Positions 1 to 7,638 of a DNA stretch of 32,522 nt are shown here, in pieces. Origin of the DNA: Bacteroidaceae bacterium. GTDB taxonomy: Bacteria > Bacteroidota > Bacteroidia > Bacteroidales > Bacteroidaceae. The translations under genes were made by a program, and so were the position numbers. The stretch spans positions 1 through 32,522 of the forward strand of contig JAGBYI010000218.1 in assembly GCA_017628845.1 (NCBI GenBank), in the 5' to 3' direction. The notes beneath the pieces are model-generated. The model did not search any database, had not been told where the DNA came from, and saw only the letters and a program-made list of their open reading frames with translations. Each line of letters starts with the position of its first letter. The stretch's first letter is position 1.

Positions 1-226
1 CGCAACCGTTGCCACCGAGGACATGCTGACTGCCGACAGAATCAAGTGGGCACTCGGTGCCAGCATAGGCCGCAAGTTCAGCAACCAGTTCGCTCTGAAC
101 AAACAGGCTCAGAAGGTGGACTACAGCGCAACGCAGGAAACAGCCGATCCCGAACCTGAGACACCATCGGGCGGCGGCGGCAACAACGGCGGCGGCAATA
201 CTCCGGGCGGAGAGCTTGAGGGATGA
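1..226 (+). CDS. C-terminal part of a small protein with Gly-rich tail (5' end outside window)
   Basis: The reading frame is open from base 2 and stops at 224-226. About 35 residues of mixed, probably helical sequence (TEDMLTADRIKWALGASIG) lead into a linker and a glycine/asparagine tail ending GGELEG. The HU-like protein at 17644-18120 ends the same way, so the two share a tail type although their bodies do not visibly match. If the window is circular, the frame continues into the last 17 bases and starts at an ATG at 32506, giving 80 residues. Its place between an HNH gene and terL would suit a small terminase subunit, but no terminase motif is visible. It could equally be the end of a truncated HU-HIG-type protein. 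Function not recognised. Confidence 0.6.
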   Translation, partial: ATVATEDMLTADRIKWALGASIGRKFSNQFALNKQAQKVDYSATQETADPEPETPSGGGGNNGGGNTPGGELEG

Positions 227-302
227 AGACTCTACCACAAGGCCCTGGGAAGCCAACCAGATAAGTTCTTGGCGAGCCAAGCGGCAAGCCGAGCGGACGA
301 GG

Positions 303-331
303 GAAGCATCACCAATGGTGCTTCTCTTTTT
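303..331 (+). terminator. Rho-independent terminator
   Basis: GAAGCA pairs with TGCTTC, continuing as CC/GG around an AAT loop with a three-base bulge, and is followed by TCTTTTT. It ends transcription of the gene at the window start. A smaller hairpin (CTTGG-CGAG-CCAAG, 268-281) lies just upstream. Confidence 0.7.
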
Positions 332-440
332 GTTGAACACGAATTGAACGAATTGAACGAATAAGCAATTATGCGAAAAGGGGCTGTTTTGTAATCTCTA
401 ATGTTACAATTTGGGGTTATCTTATGCAAAAAAATAAGTA

Positions 441-462
441 AAAGCGCAAAAAGTTGCGCTTT
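441..462. promoter_or_regulatory. Perfect inverted repeat upstream of promoter (possible operator)
   Basis: AAAGCGCAA and TTGCGCTTT form a perfect 9-bp inverted repeat with a 4-base centre. It lies about 25 bp upstream of the -33 element for the acidic-protein gene. There is no T-run after it, so a DNA-binding site fits better than a terminator. The obvious candidate binder is the HTH protein of the same operon (inference). Confidence 0.5.
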
Positions 463-472
463 GACGCGAAAT

Positions 473-496
473 AAATGCACAAAAACTTGTGCATTT
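473..496. promoter_or_regulatory. Second inverted repeat overlapping the -33 element (possible operator)
   Basis: AAATGCAC and GTGCATTT form a perfect 8-bp inverted repeat with an 8-base centre. The repeat covers the TTG of the -33 element at 487-489, so a protein bound here would block transcription. This layout suits autorepression by the HTH regulator at 963-1214. Confidence 0.5.
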
Positions 497-517
497 AGAA
501 TAATTGCCTTATCTTTG
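487..517 (+). promoter_or_regulatory. Bacteroidetes-type promoter for the acidic protein/HTH operon
   Basis: TTG at 487-489 and TATCTTTG at 510-517 are separated by 20 bases, matching the Bacteroidetes primary sigma consensus TTG-N19-21-TAnnTTTG. Transcription should start near 525, about 35 bases before the ATG at 561. Confidence 0.8.
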
Positions 518-560
518 CATCAGAAAACATAAGTAATAACATTCTAAAAGCAAAGGAACT

Positions 561-956
561 ATGGCAACAAGAGAGCAAATCATCAAGAGAGCTAACCGCA
601 AGGTTGAGAAGCTAAACGAATACATTCGTGAGTGCATCAAGGAGTGTCACGGAGAAACTGACCTCTACCTCGACAACAGCAGCACAATCGAAGGGTTACC
701 TGAATACGTTGAGCCGAACTACAACATCAAGGAGGACGGACACCTCTACTCTGGCGACACAGAGCTCTGCCGCGCAATCTTCACATGGGACGAGGACAAC
801 GAGGATGAGTGGGAAATCGACGACGAACTGAATGAGATGCTGAAATGGGAAAAGGCTTGTGTACGCCGAGGCGTTAAATACTTCAAGGAGTACAACCCGG
901 ATTGGGATGACAACGAAGAGGCACACGAAAACTTCATGAACAGCTTAGACGATTAA
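561..956 (+). CDS. Highly acidic small protein, candidate anti-defence/DNA-mimic protein
   Basis: The product has 131 residues, with 36 Asp/Glu against 16 Lys/Arg (net about -20). An especially acidic stretch lies near residues 75-92 (WDEDNEDEWEIDDE). There is no signal peptide or membrane segment. The start is set by GGAACTATG, shared with many genes here. It is first in a two-gene operon behind a consensus promoter with two inverted repeats, and a small HTH gene starts 6 bases after its stop. A small unknown protein followed by a small HTH autoregulator, beside the terminase gene, is the classic anti-CRISPR/Aca layout, and the charge fits a DNA mimic. That function is inference only. It could also be an antitoxin-like or unrelated accessory protein. 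I do not recognise the family. Confidence 0.85.
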   Translation: MATREQIIKRANRKVEKLNEYIRECIKECHGETDLYLDNSSTIEGLPEYVEPNYNIKEDGHLYSGDTELCRAIFTWDEDNEDEWEIDDELNEMLKWEKACVRRGVKYFKEYNPDWDDNEEAHENFMNSLDD

Positions 957-962
957 GGAACT

Positions 963-1214
963 ATGAACAAGGAACAACAAGCACAGCGCATGGGGCAGCG
1001 CATCACTGTTCTGCGCAAGCTGGAGGGTATTAGTCAGCAGGAACTCGCCGACCGTGCGGGACTGACCCGTCAGCACATCGGTCGCATAGAAAAGGGCGAA
1101 CTGGTGAGTGTGGCCTACGTTACCATCCAGCAGGTAGCCGAAGCTCTCGGCATGACGGTTGACATCATCGACCCAGGCTTGCAAGACCTTGCACCGCTGA
1201 AACGGCTGACATAA
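963..1214 (+). CDS. XRE-family helix-turn-helix regulator (Aca-like position)
   Basis: This is an 83-residue protein, almost all one Cro/CI-type HTH: residues 10-65 contain LRKLEGISQQELADRAGL, TRQHIGRIEKGEL and the trailing helix QQVAEALGMTV. There is no dimerisation or effector domain, so it is probably a simple DNA-binding repressor. The start codon sits in GGAACTATG, 6 bases after the acidic-protein stop, so the two are co-transcribed. A likely job is autorepression through the inverted repeats at 441-462 and 473-496 (inference). A strong terminator follows and isolates the operon from terL. Confidence 0.9.
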   Translation: MNKEQQAQRMGQRITVLRKLEGISQQELADRAGLTRQHIGRIEKGELVSVAYVTIQQVAEALGMTVDIIDPGLQDLAPLKRLT

Positions 1215-1240
1215 GACATTACCGGCAACAACTCACGAAG

Positions 1241-1276
1241 AGAGACATCCCACGGACGGGATGCCTCTCTTTTTTA
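1241..1276 (+). terminator. Rho-independent terminator after the HTH gene
   Basis: AGAGACATCCC pairs with GGGATGCCTCT (one mismatch) around a short loop and runs straight into TCTTTTTTAT. The possible ATG at 1261 lies inside the 3' arm, so it is unlikely to be the start of terL. Confidence 0.85.
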
Positions 1277-1290
1277 TACCCAAACACAAT

Positions 1291-3264
1291 ATGAATAATT
1301 TCGACGAACTTAAACAGATCAAGGCGCGATGCCTATCGGACATTCGGGAGGCATTGCCGCGCTATGCTGACAAACTGAATGCGATTGATGAGCGTCTGCT
1401 GATATACGTCGAGGATGCTCTGAGCAACAACGCATCGCACTCAAATCTTTATGAGCTGCTGGGAATAAGAAAAGAGCTCAGGCTGATGGATTCCTACGAG
1501 ATGGACATCCCCAGGGTGCAGCGTTCGCTTAGGGCCATCGAGGGACAATGGGCGAACGGCAAGCACCAAAAAGGCGGGCTGAAGTTTGACACGCCTCGCG
1601 GCAATCAGCATGTGCTGCTCATGCCTTACCAGGTGTGGTGCCTCTTCGGTATCAATGCCTTCATCACCGAGGCGGACATGGAACGCGAGTGGAACGATGG
1701 CGACGAGCTGCTGCCAACGGAGTTTGTGCGCGACGGCATGGTGTGGGACCGCAGACGGCTGACACAGGAGGCACATCTGTTCCAGACGCGAAAGTCGGGC
1801 AAGACAGAGTTCGGTGCAGCCATCGACTTCACGGAGGTGTGCTTCCTCGGCCCTGCCAACGGTCAGGCACTCATCTGTGCCCCGTCGGCTCAGCAAAGCG
1901 AAATAGCCTACAAAGCCATTCGCGAGTTTGCGATGCAAGTTGACCCGACCTGCTCGAACCGTATGGGCGGCAAGTATTTCCGCATGACGCGCAACGGACT
2001 GAACTGGCAACCAGGGCATCCGATGAAGGGCGAAATCAAGTGCATGGCGGCTGGCAAGACATCGAAGGACGGACTATATGCCTACATCGTACATGCCGAC
2101 GAGCACGGTCAGCCCGGCTACATCAACGGACATTGCGACATGCAAGCAGCCGTCGAGACGTGCTGGGGCTCAACGGGTCCACGGCGCGAGAAACTCCTAC
2201 TCCATACCACCACAGCAGGCAACGTGAAGGAAGGCCCCTACAAGGACAAGATAGAGCAATCGGTGCAACCGTCATTGCTCAAAGAACTGGACTACCCACT
2301 CGGACAACCGAACAGAACGCCCGACGATTCGTGGTTCGCTTTCCTTCTGCAACTCGATCCGTGGGAGCAGACGGAAGACATCACAAAGCTGGACGATACG
2401 GAGCTCTTCAGAAAAGTCAACCGAAGCATCGGTATCACCGTCCAGCCGACATACTATCGGGAACGCCTCTACGAAGCCACGCAGAGCGACGACACGAAGA
2501 AAGAGGTATTAACAAAGGACTTCAACATCTGGCAAACCAGTCGCATCACCTCGTGGCTCAGCGGCGACAAGATTCGTCCGCTTCAGCAAGACAGACGGGT
2601 GACCGATTGCAAGTATCAGGACGGCTGGCAGACATTCGTTGGGCTTGACTTCTCGAGCGGTGACGACCTTTTTGCCATCACCTACGTCTCGATTAACTAC
2701 AAGACGAAGGACCCCGTTGGCCGCTTCTTCGCAGACATGGAGGCATGGATAGTGGAGAAGACACTGGAAACCACTCCGAACCGTCCGCTTTATGAGAAGT
2801 GGATAGAACAAGGATGGCTGAAAGTATGCCCAGGAGAAGTGTTCGACCCGAACCTTCCAATCAATGCACTCATGGAGAAGGGACAGTACGGCGTGAACCT
2901 CTTCGCCTTCGGTTACGACCCAGCTCAAAGCAAGCTGCCCATCAACACCATAAAGGCATGGCTTCAGACGCTCGGCCTGCACGCCGATGTCATCAAGCAA
3001 ATGGTCGTGCCGGTGCCGCAAACTTTCATGGTATTTAACGGCTTGATAGGAGAGGTCGAGTATTACATCCAGAACGGCGAGCCGTGGCTCTCGTTCTCGA
3101 ACAACCCGATGTGGCCGTGGCAATTCGGCAACTGTCGCGTCGAGGAAGTCCACGAGCTCCGCAAGTTGCTAAAAGCCGCACCGAACGAAAAGATTGATAA
3201 TATCCATGCGCTCATCGACGCGTTCTATTGCTTCGATTTGAGCGAAGGAAGAATACAACAGTAA
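1291..3264 (+). CDS. terL: Phage terminase large subunit
   Basis: The 657-residue product is the DNA-packaging motor: an ATPase that translocates DNA into the prohead and a nuclease that cuts the concatemer. Residues 167-172 (RKSGKT) are the Walker A-type motif and VHADEHG (Asp270-Glu271) is Walker B. The C-terminal RNase H-like nuclease domain shows acidic residues in GLDFSSGDD (Asp453), GYDPAQ (Asp543) and the late DNIHALIDAF segment (Asp636/Asp643). The length is usual for HK97/P27-type large terminases. I chose ATG 1291 because the in-frame ATG at 1261 lies inside the upstream terminator. No clear small subunit precedes it in the window; the gene at the window start is the positional candidate. 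Confidence 0.95.
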   Translation: MNNFDELKQIKARCLSDIREALPRYADKLNAIDERLLIYVEDALSNNASHSNLYELLGIRKELRLMDSYEMDIPRVQRSLRAIEGQWANGKHQKGGLKFDTPRGNQHVLLMPYQVWCLFGINAFITEADMEREWNDGDELLPTEFVRDGMVWDRRRLTQEAHLFQTRKSGKTEFGAAIDFTEVCFLGPANGQALICAPSAQQSEIAYKAIREFAMQVDPTCSNRMGGKYFRMTRNGLNWQPGHPMKGEIKCMAAGKTSKDGLYAYIVHADEHGQPGYINGHCDMQAAVETCWGSTGPRREKLLLHTTTAGNVKEGPYKDKIEQSVQPSLLKELDYPLGQPNRTPDDSWFAFLLQLDPWEQTEDITKLDDTELFRKVNRSIGITVQPTYYRERLYEATQSDDTKKEVLTKDFNIWQTSRITSWLSGDKIRPLQQDRRVTDCKYQDGWQTFVGLDFSSGDDLFAITYVSINYKTKDPVGRFFADMEAWIVEKTLETTPNRPLYEKWIEQGWLKVCPGEVFDPNLPINALMEKGQYGVNLFAFGYDPAQSKLPINTIKAWLQTLGLHADVIKQMVVPVPQTFMVFNGLIGEVEYYIQNGEPWLSFSNNPMWPWQFGNCRVEEVHELRKLLKAAPNEKIDNIHALIDAFYCFDLSEGRIQQ

Positions 3265-3279
3265 AAAAAAGGAGGAACT

Positions 3280-3540
3280 ATGGAAATGACTATGCCTATT
3301 GAATGCGTGGAAAATTTAGAGGGCAAGCAAGTGTTCACCGGCTTGTTTGGCGAACAGCTCGTGAACGTCAACACAAGAGACCTGGAAAAGCCACATTGGT
3401 CTGTGGCTTGTAAATTGACGTTAAGCGAAATCAGGCAGTTTGAAATTCTTCGTCGAAAATTCGGCATGTCAAAGTATAAGTTTGCCCGCCATTGCATTTG
3501 CCAGCAACTTAAAGACCTTGCATTATTACTTGAAGATTAA
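3280..3540 (+). CDS. Hypothetical small protein
   Basis: The product is 86 residues with no recognised domain. The last two thirds look alpha-helical (LTLSEIRQFEILRRKFGMSKYKFARHC, given here only as a landmark near residues 46-72), and three Cys/His residues cluster near residues 71-74. The start follows AAAGGAGGAACT, the same strong ribosome site as the next two genes. It opens a run of AT-richer small genes between terL and the lysis module. Soluble; function unknown. Confidence 0.75.
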   Translation: MEMTMPIECVENLEGKQVFTGLFGEQLVNVNTRDLEKPHWSVACKLTLSEIRQFEILRRKFGMSKYKFARHCICQQLKDLALLLED

Positions 3541-3560
3541 CCATAAACAAAGGAGGAACT

Positions 3561-3779
3561 ATGAAGATTTATTTTGATGTTTATAATACGCTGCACATGG
3601 GGTATGAACGCTGGTCAGTAATCTTCACGCCAGCCATATCTCTTGAACGTAGGGATGTGTTTTGTGATGAAAAATCATATTATTTTGTCATCCGATGGCT
3701 GGTATTCACCGTGGCGATGATCGTCACACGAAAGAAAAAACCAATTCCTAATGGTGAATGCAATATAAGTATTGATTAA
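3561..3779 (+). CDS. Hypothetical small protein
   Basis: The product is 72 residues and not recognised. Residues 40-56 are hydrophobic (YYFVIRWLVFTVAMIV) and could be one membrane-spanning segment, followed by basic RKKK. The ribosome-binding region AAAGGAGGAACT is identical to that of its neighbours at 3280 and 3792. AT-rich. A small membrane protein just before the lysis module could be a holin candidate, but nothing specific supports that. Confidence 0.65.
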   Translation: MKIYFDVYNTLHMGYERWSVIFTPAISLERRDVFCDEKSYYFVIRWLVFTVAMIVTRKKKPIPNGECNISID

Positions 3780-3791
3780 AAAGGAGGAACT

Positions 3792-4229
3792 ATGGTAATA
3801 ATTAAGACAGATGCAGGAACACGATTCATAAATGAAAATGAATGCTTGCAAATAAATCACAATGAAACGAACAGATGTGTGGAAGTATGGCCAAAGGGTG
3901 AGGTCTTGAAAACGCCACAATACTATCTGATAGAAAATGTTTCGCAAGTCAGATATGTAAGTCCAGCGCATGACATTGAATTTGACAGCAAAGAGAACTT
4001 CATTGCAGAGCTCATAGAAAAAATTAAAGACGAGAGTTTCAGGGCTAAGCATATCAATGTATGCTATAATCTTTTAAGGAACTTTTGCATGAGAACACTC
4101 CTCAAAAATGAGGCACTTATTGATGATGAAAAGAACGCAAATATCATGGACGAGTGGCTAAAAATATGCGAAAGGTTAAAAGAAGAACATGAAAAGATAA
4201 AAACACGATGCGAAAATGAGGAACTATGA
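3792..4229 (+). CDS. Hypothetical protein
   Basis: The product is 145 residues with no family recognised. The N-terminal half is beta-like and the C-terminal half is charged and helical with coiled-coil character (DEWLKICERLKEEHEKIK). There is no membrane segment. The start has the strong AAAGGAGGAACT context. Its stop overlaps the next start as ATGA, so the two genes are translationally coupled. AT-rich like its upstream neighbours, suggesting a separately acquired block. Confidence 0.75.
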   Translation: MVIIKTDAGTRFINENECLQINHNETNRCVEVWPKGEVLKTPQYYLIENVSQVRYVSPAHDIEFDSKENFIAELIEKIKDESFRAKHINVCYNLLRNFCMRTLLKNEALIDDEKNANIMDEWLKICERLKEEHEKIKTRCENEEL

Positions 4230-4525
4230 AACCGACGAGGAACCGCGTCATGTGCCCTGATTGTTGGAGGCTGAAGATGCTGTTCAAGACTCGAAAGAAA
4301 GCCATCAACTTCATTAAGTGGAACAAGGACGAGCTCGAATATGGTGGCGAGACCCTTCGTGCATACTATTGCCGAGCGTGCTGCGGATGGCACATTTCGC
4401 ATCAACCTGTGCGATGGTATGGCCGATGGGTGCCAACTGATACCGAAAGCAGCCTTCGCAACGAGCAGCGAGCTAAAAACAAACAGTACAACAAACAAAA
4501 ACGAAGAAATAATGATGAAGAGTAA
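4226..4525 (+). CDS. Small zinc-ribbon-like protein
   Basis: The product is 99 residues. CPDC (residues 9-12) and CRAC (residues 50-53, followed by CGWHISH) form two Cys pairs that could hold one zinc ion in a ribbon. The C-terminus is basic and Asn/Lys-rich. The gene overlaps the previous one by ATGA and has GGAACTATG as its start context. Its TAA stop is embedded in the first copy of the repeated GTAAACC element. Probable nucleic-acid-binding or structural zinc protein; exact role unknown. Confidence 0.75.
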   Translation: MKPTRNRVMCPDCWRLKMLFKTRKKAINFIKWNKDELEYGGETLRAYYCRACCGWHISHQPVRWYGRWVPTDTESSLRNEQRAKNKQYNKQKRRNNDEE

Positions 4526-4550
4526 ACCTTTGACCGACTTTCATACGATA
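4522..4550 (+). promoter_or_regulatory. GTAAACC-N17-CGAT element, copy 1
   Basis: GTAAACC at 4522, GACTTTC at 4536 and CGATA at 4546. This is the first of seven copies with the same 24-nt register. It overlaps the stop of the zinc-ribbon gene and precedes the spanin-like gene and its leader. Interpreted as a phage-specific promoter or start-associated regulatory site. Confidence 0.6.
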
Positions 4551-4591
4551 TAATGCCCGAGGAGGGAGGAATAGATTTTTCTATCATGGTT

Positions 4592-4653
4592 TCCGCCAAG
4601 TCCATCGGGGTATGCCGTGCAACGCGGTACCGACGAGAAACTGGCGGATTTTT
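4592..4653 (+). terminator. Structured leader with terminator-like stem upstream of spanin gene
   Basis: TCCGCCA (4592-4598) pairs with TGGCGGA (4642-4648), which is followed by TTTTT. Inside, TCGG-TA pairs with TA-CCGA and CCG with CGG. It lies between repeated element copy 1 and the spanin ATG, so it could be an attenuator or a terminator for read-through. Confidence 0.6.
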
Positions 4654-4666
4654 AACGCTCGAAACT

Positions 4667-5149
4667 ATGAACAAACGACAACGAGAAGAATACGACATTG
4701 AGCTCATGGGCGGCGTCTTGAAAGGCTGCCTCTCGGCCGTCGTGTTCTGGATAGTTCTGATCATGCTCGTGCTGCTGATGGCCAGCTGCAAGACGCGGAC
4801 GGTAGTGGTCGAGACTGTACGCACGGACACAACCTACATAACGAAGCACCAACGCGACTCGATATACATTCAGGACTCAACGCACGTCAGCGAACAGCAA
4901 CACGGCGACACAATGTATATCAAAATCACCAAGTGGCACACGAAGTATGTGGACAGAGCCGTTCACGACACGACCTACATCGCCACGCACGACACCATCC
5001 CCGACCCCTACCCTGTCGAAGTCAAGGTGCCGCGCGAACTGAATTGGTGGCAGAAAGCCTTGCAGCGCATCGGAGGCATCGCACTCGGCTTGATGCTTAT
5101 GTGGATAATATGGAAAGCATGGAAGCTGTGGAAGTTTTTCCATCCGTAA
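4667..5149 (+). CDS. Spanin-like lipoprotein with C-terminal membrane segment
   Basis: The product is 160 residues. A hydrophobic segment (residues 22-40) ends in LLMASC, a lipobox-like site with Cys41. The middle is Thr/His/Asp-rich and beta-like (repeated DTTYI). A second hydrophobic segment (about 131-152, GIALGLMLMWIIW) lies near the C-terminus. An outer-membrane lipid anchor at one end and a transmembrane segment at the other is the plan of unimolecular spanins, which fuse inner and outer membranes in the last step of lysis. Next come a membrane coiled-coil protein and an M15 endolysin, supporting a lysis role. I chose ATG 4667 (context GAAACTATG) over the in-frame ATG 4553, because the extra residues would run through the leader hairpin. 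Without the lipid anchor it would simply be a two-TM protein. Confidence 0.75.
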   Translation: MNKRQREEYDIELMGGVLKGCLSAVVFWIVLIMLVLLMASCKTRTVVVETVRTDTTYITKHQRDSIYIQDSTHVSEQQHGDTMYIKITKWHTKYVDRAVHDTTYIATHDTIPDPYPVEVKVPRELNWWQKALQRIGGIALGLMLMWIIWKAWKLWKFFHP

Positions 5150-5150
5150 G

Positions 5151-5179
5151 GTAAACCTGTCACCATGTCGCGCACGATA
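5151..5179 (+). promoter_or_regulatory. GTAAACC-N17-CGAT element, copy 2
   Basis: GTAAACC at 5151 and CGATA at 5175 keep the 24-nt register. The interior (ATGTCGC) departs from the GACTTTC consensus. It sits immediately after the spanin stop and 23 bases before the ATG at 5202. Confidence 0.55.
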
Positions 5180-5201
5180 TATAGAAATACTTATATATAA
5201 A

Positions 5202-5657
5202 ATGGAAATCTCATTCGATACACTGATTAACATTGCCGGACTGTTCCTGAGCGGAAGCGTCGGCGGTTTTGTGGCTTGGAAATGGCAACGTCGCAAGATG
5301 AAAGCTGAAGCCCAGACAGAAGAAGTGAACATGGCCAAAGCCGTGCAAGACACATACCAGCAGATGCTGAAAGACAAAGAGGAAGAGGTGGCCGACAAGA
5401 ACCGCATCATCACTGAACTTCGCGAAGACCGTGACCACTTCCGGCAAGACCGCAACGAACTGCGTGAACGCATAGATAAAACCGAATCACTCGTCAGGGA
5501 ATTGCAAGAGCAAGTCAGCGAGAATCGAAGAGAAATTGACATGATGCGCCCTTTTCTCTGTGGCGTGCTTGGTTGCAAGCTAAGAAAGCCCGTGGCAATA
5601 TCAGCGGCCCCTTCTGCTGAGAAGCCCAAGAAACAAACAAAAAAGAAAGAAGCATGA
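5202..5657 (+). CDS. Membrane-anchored coiled-coil protein of the lysis module (i-spanin or holin candidate)
   Basis: The product is 151 residues. There is one N-terminal membrane segment (residues 7-26), then basic KWQRRK, a long coiled coil (about 30-120, rich in Glu/Arg/Lys), a short CGVLGC segment and a Lys-rich tail. An N-terminal anchor plus periplasmic coiled coil is the plan of Rz-type inner-membrane spanins, while its position before the endolysin also suits a holin. The stop overlaps the endolysin start as ATGA, so translation is coupled. Lysis assignment by context; exact role unsettled. Confidence 0.75.
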   Translation: MEISFDTLINIAGLFLSGSVGGFVAWKWQRRKMKAEAQTEEVNMAKAVQDTYQQMLKDKEEEVADKNRIITELREDRDHFRQDRNELRERIDKTESLVRELQEQVSENRREIDMMRPFLCGVLGCKLRKPVAISAAPSAEKPKKQTKKKEA

Positions 5658-6085
5658 CACCCATCACATCACACTTCTGCCTGGAGGAATTCACAGCCAG
5701 CGCGACAGCCAAAGCCAAAGGAATTGCCAACACGCCGACGCAGCAAGCCGTCGTGAACATCACGGCCTTGTGCATTTCCGTTCTCGAACCTCTCCGAAAA
5801 TGGTGGGGCAACGAAGTCAAAATCGGAAGCGGTTATCGTTGCAAGGCTTTGAACCAAGCCGTCGGTGGTGTGTATAACAGTCAGCACCTTACAGGCCAGG
5901 CTGCCGACCTCTGCCTGGACGGCGACAAGCAGAAGGGCTTGAAGTGGTTCGAGTATATCCGTCGCAATCTTCCGTTCGATCAGCTCATCTTGGAACACAA
6001 CTCAAATGGAACATATTGGGTGCATGTCTCGTTCAACGCCCAGGGCAAGAACCGACATCAAGTAATCGACAATCTTTTGAAGTAA
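5654..6085 (+). CDS. Endolysin: M15-family D-Ala-D-Ala/L-Ala-D-Glu peptidase
   Basis: The 143-residue single-domain zinc peptidase should cleave peptide cross-links of peptidoglycan. The motif SGYRCKALN is followed by SQHLTGQAADL, giving zinc ligands His78 and Asp85; the third ligand is His124 in WVHVSF, and Glu114 is the likely catalytic base. The length is typical of Peptidase_M15_3 phage enzymes. There is no signal peptide, so it needs a holin to reach the wall. The ATGA overlap with the upstream gene and the following terminator mark the end of the lysis module. Confidence 0.9.
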   Translation: MTPITSHFCLEEFTASATAKAKGIANTPTQQAVVNITALCISVLEPLRKWWGNEVKIGSGYRCKALNQAVGGVYNSQHLTGQAADLCLDGDKQKGLKWFEYIRRNLPFDQLILEHNSNGTYWVHVSFNAQGKNRHQVIDNLLK

Positions 6086-6118
6086 TAAGTGTTTTTTTTG
6101 TGCATTTTTTTTATCGCA

Positions 6119-6145
6119 GGCTCGCTGGGAAGTGGGTCTTTTTTG
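6119..6145 (+). terminator. Rho-independent terminator after endolysin
   Basis: GGCTCGCT pairs with AGTGGGTC (8 bp, three G-T pairs) around GGGA, followed by six T. Repeated element copy 3 begins 6 bases later, as expected for a stop-then-restart of transcription. Confidence 0.7.
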
Positions 6146-6150
6146 TTTCG

Positions 6151-6186
6151 GTAAACCTATTAGCACCTTTCATGCGATAAGAAAAG
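6151..6186 (+). promoter_or_regulatory. GTAAACC-N17-CGAT element, copy 3
   Basis: GTAAACC at 6151, ACCTTTC at 6165, CGATA at 6175 and AGAAAAG at 6180. It follows a terminator directly and precedes the connector gene at 6206, so a promoter role is most natural here. Confidence 0.6.
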
Positions 6187-6205
6187 AACAAACAAAAATG
6201 AAGAT

Positions 6206-6559
6206 ATGAAATGGTTGACTTTAGACAAAATTAAGGCTCAGCTGCGCATCGACCCGAGCTTCACGCTCGAGGACGACATACTGACGATGTATGGCGAGAG
6301 CGCAGAAGACAGCGTGCTTGACATCATACGAAGGAGCCACGAAGATGTATTGGAGAAATACGGCAAGGTGCCCACGCCGCTCGTCCACGCAAGCCTGATG
6401 CTCGTGGATTTGAGCTACAAAGAGCGCGGACCTGTCAGCTCGCAGAACCTCTACCAGGTCCCCTACGCCGTGGACTTCAAGCTGAAGCCCTACATGAAAC
6501 TGTCAGACGAAGACGAACAAACAAACAACACACAATATGGCAAACATTGCAATCTTTAG
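6206..6559 (+). CDS. Head-tail connector (gp6-like adaptor)
   Basis: The product is 117 residues. The N-terminus [16 protein letters not shown] is the QLR signature of gp6-like phage connectors (HK97 gp6 / PF05135 type). A helical body with [19 protein letters not shown] and a [18 protein letters not shown] segment matches that fold. These proteins form a ring below the portal. Its last 23 bases overlap the start of the collagen-like fibre gene, so the two are coupled. It is placed far from the portal (16284), which is unusual for the family. Confidence 0.8.
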   Translation: MKWLTLDKIKAQLRIDPSFTLEDDILTMYGESAEDSVLDIIRRSHEDVLEKYGKVPTPLVHASLMLVDLSYKERGPVSSQNLYQVPYAVDFKLKPYMKLSDEDEQTNNTQYGKHCNL

Positions 6560-7637
6560 AATCAATTATAAGTCGGATTTTATTCTGACTTTAGAAAGCG
6601 ATGCAGGCTGGATGACGCCATTCTGCATCAAGTTTTGGACGGGTGCCCCATCGCAGGCATACTTTGCCGGATGGGACGGTACGACCTACACCAACTGCGA
6701 ACCGGTGGAAGGTGAACCAACAAAGCTGCTTGTTCAGTTCGACGACCACAAGCTACCAATCGGAAATTTGAAATACCAAGTCGGTTACCATTTCACGGTG
6801 TCTGACTTCCCAACCTCCATTGAAGACGAGGTAATCAACCCCGCCAGCATCATCATCGAGATAGATGGCGTTCAATATCAGGTTATGCTTGACTTTACAG
6901 GAGAAACTGCGCCCGAAATTCAGTTCTCATTGCCCGCTTACGCCAACGAAGCACAGCGTATCGCAAACGAGGAAGAACGCGAACGCATCTTTGCGGAAAT
7001 GCAATCCGAGAACGCAGAGGCTGTTGAAGGTGCTGAAAAAGTCAACGCAGAACTGAGCGGCACGATATTGACCGTGACAAACCGCGCTGGCGTCAGCACG
7101 AGCAAAAACGTTCAAGGCCCACAAGGAGAGCAAGGCCCACAAGGGGAGCAAGGTCCGCAGGGTGCAACTGGTCCACAAGGTCCGCAAGGTCCGAAGGGAG
7201 CCACAGGCGCAACGGGTGCAACTGGTCCGCAAGGTCCACAAGGTCCGACAGGAGCAACAGGCGCAACGGGTGCAACTGGTCCACAAGGCCCTGCTGGTCC
7301 ACAAGGCCCAGTCGCAAAGGTTGATATTGCAGCAGAAGCGCAAACCATTACGACACTTGCTTGCGAGATAGATAAATACTATCGTCTGGATGCAGCCGTT
7401 GACACTTTGGCAATCACTTTGCCGACCATTACAAGCACAGGAATTGTCGAGATGCTTGTTATTGCACTCACGACAGGAACAACGCCAAACATCACAATAT
7501 CTGGTGGCGCGGGCGTTACAATTCAATACTACGACAGTTATCTGATTGAGGCAAGCACATCGTATGAAATCAACTGTCTTTGGAACGGAACTGCTTGGGT
7601 AGTTGGTGCAGCAAAAATAAACGCGGGAGGGGCATAA
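6537..7637 (+). CDS. Collagen-like tail fibre / virion appendage protein
   Basis: The product is 366 residues. An N-terminal domain (1-150) is followed by a helical stretch with [18 protein letters not shown] (about 141-160). A Gly-X-Y collagen-like repeat of about 22 triplets, rich in GPQ and GAT (about 193-260), comes next, then a C-terminal beta-rich domain (about 265-360) ending NINAGGA-like. The repeat should form a trimeric stalk, with the N-terminal part attaching to the virion and the C-terminal part forming the tip. It starts inside the preceding connector gene and is followed after one base by a receptor-binding candidate. The short period-9 DNA repeat could change copy number by slippage, which would vary fibre length. 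Confidence 0.85.
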   Translation: MANIAIFRINYKSDFILTLESDAGWMTPFCIKFWTGAPSQAYFAGWDGTTYTNCEPVEGEPTKLLVQFDDHKLPIGNLKYQVGYHFTVSDFPTSIEDEVINPASIIIEIDGVQYQVMLDFTGETAPEIQFSLPAYANEAQRIANEEERERIFAEMQSENAEAVEGAEKVNAELSGTILTVTNRAGVSTSKNVQGPQGEQGPQGEQGPQGATGPQGPQGPKGATGATGATGPQGPQGPTGATGATGATGPQGPAGPQGPVAKVDIAAEAQTITTLACEIDKYYRLDAAVDTLAITLPTITSTGIVEMLVIALTTGTTPNITISGGAGVTIQYYDSYLIEASTSYEINCLWNGTAWVVGAAKINAGGA

Positions 7638-7638
7638 T

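Noticed and set aside
1261-1290. Earlier start for terL
   Set aside because: ATG lies in the 3' arm of a strong terminator; ATG 1291 follows it.
4553-4666. Earlier start for the spanin-like gene
   Set aside because: Would translate the structured leader; the ATG at 4667 has a start context like other genes and places the membrane segment near the N-terminus.
7115-7317. CRISPR-like or other repeat array
   Set aside because: Short 9-bp periodicity is explained by Gly-X-Y codons; there are no spacers.
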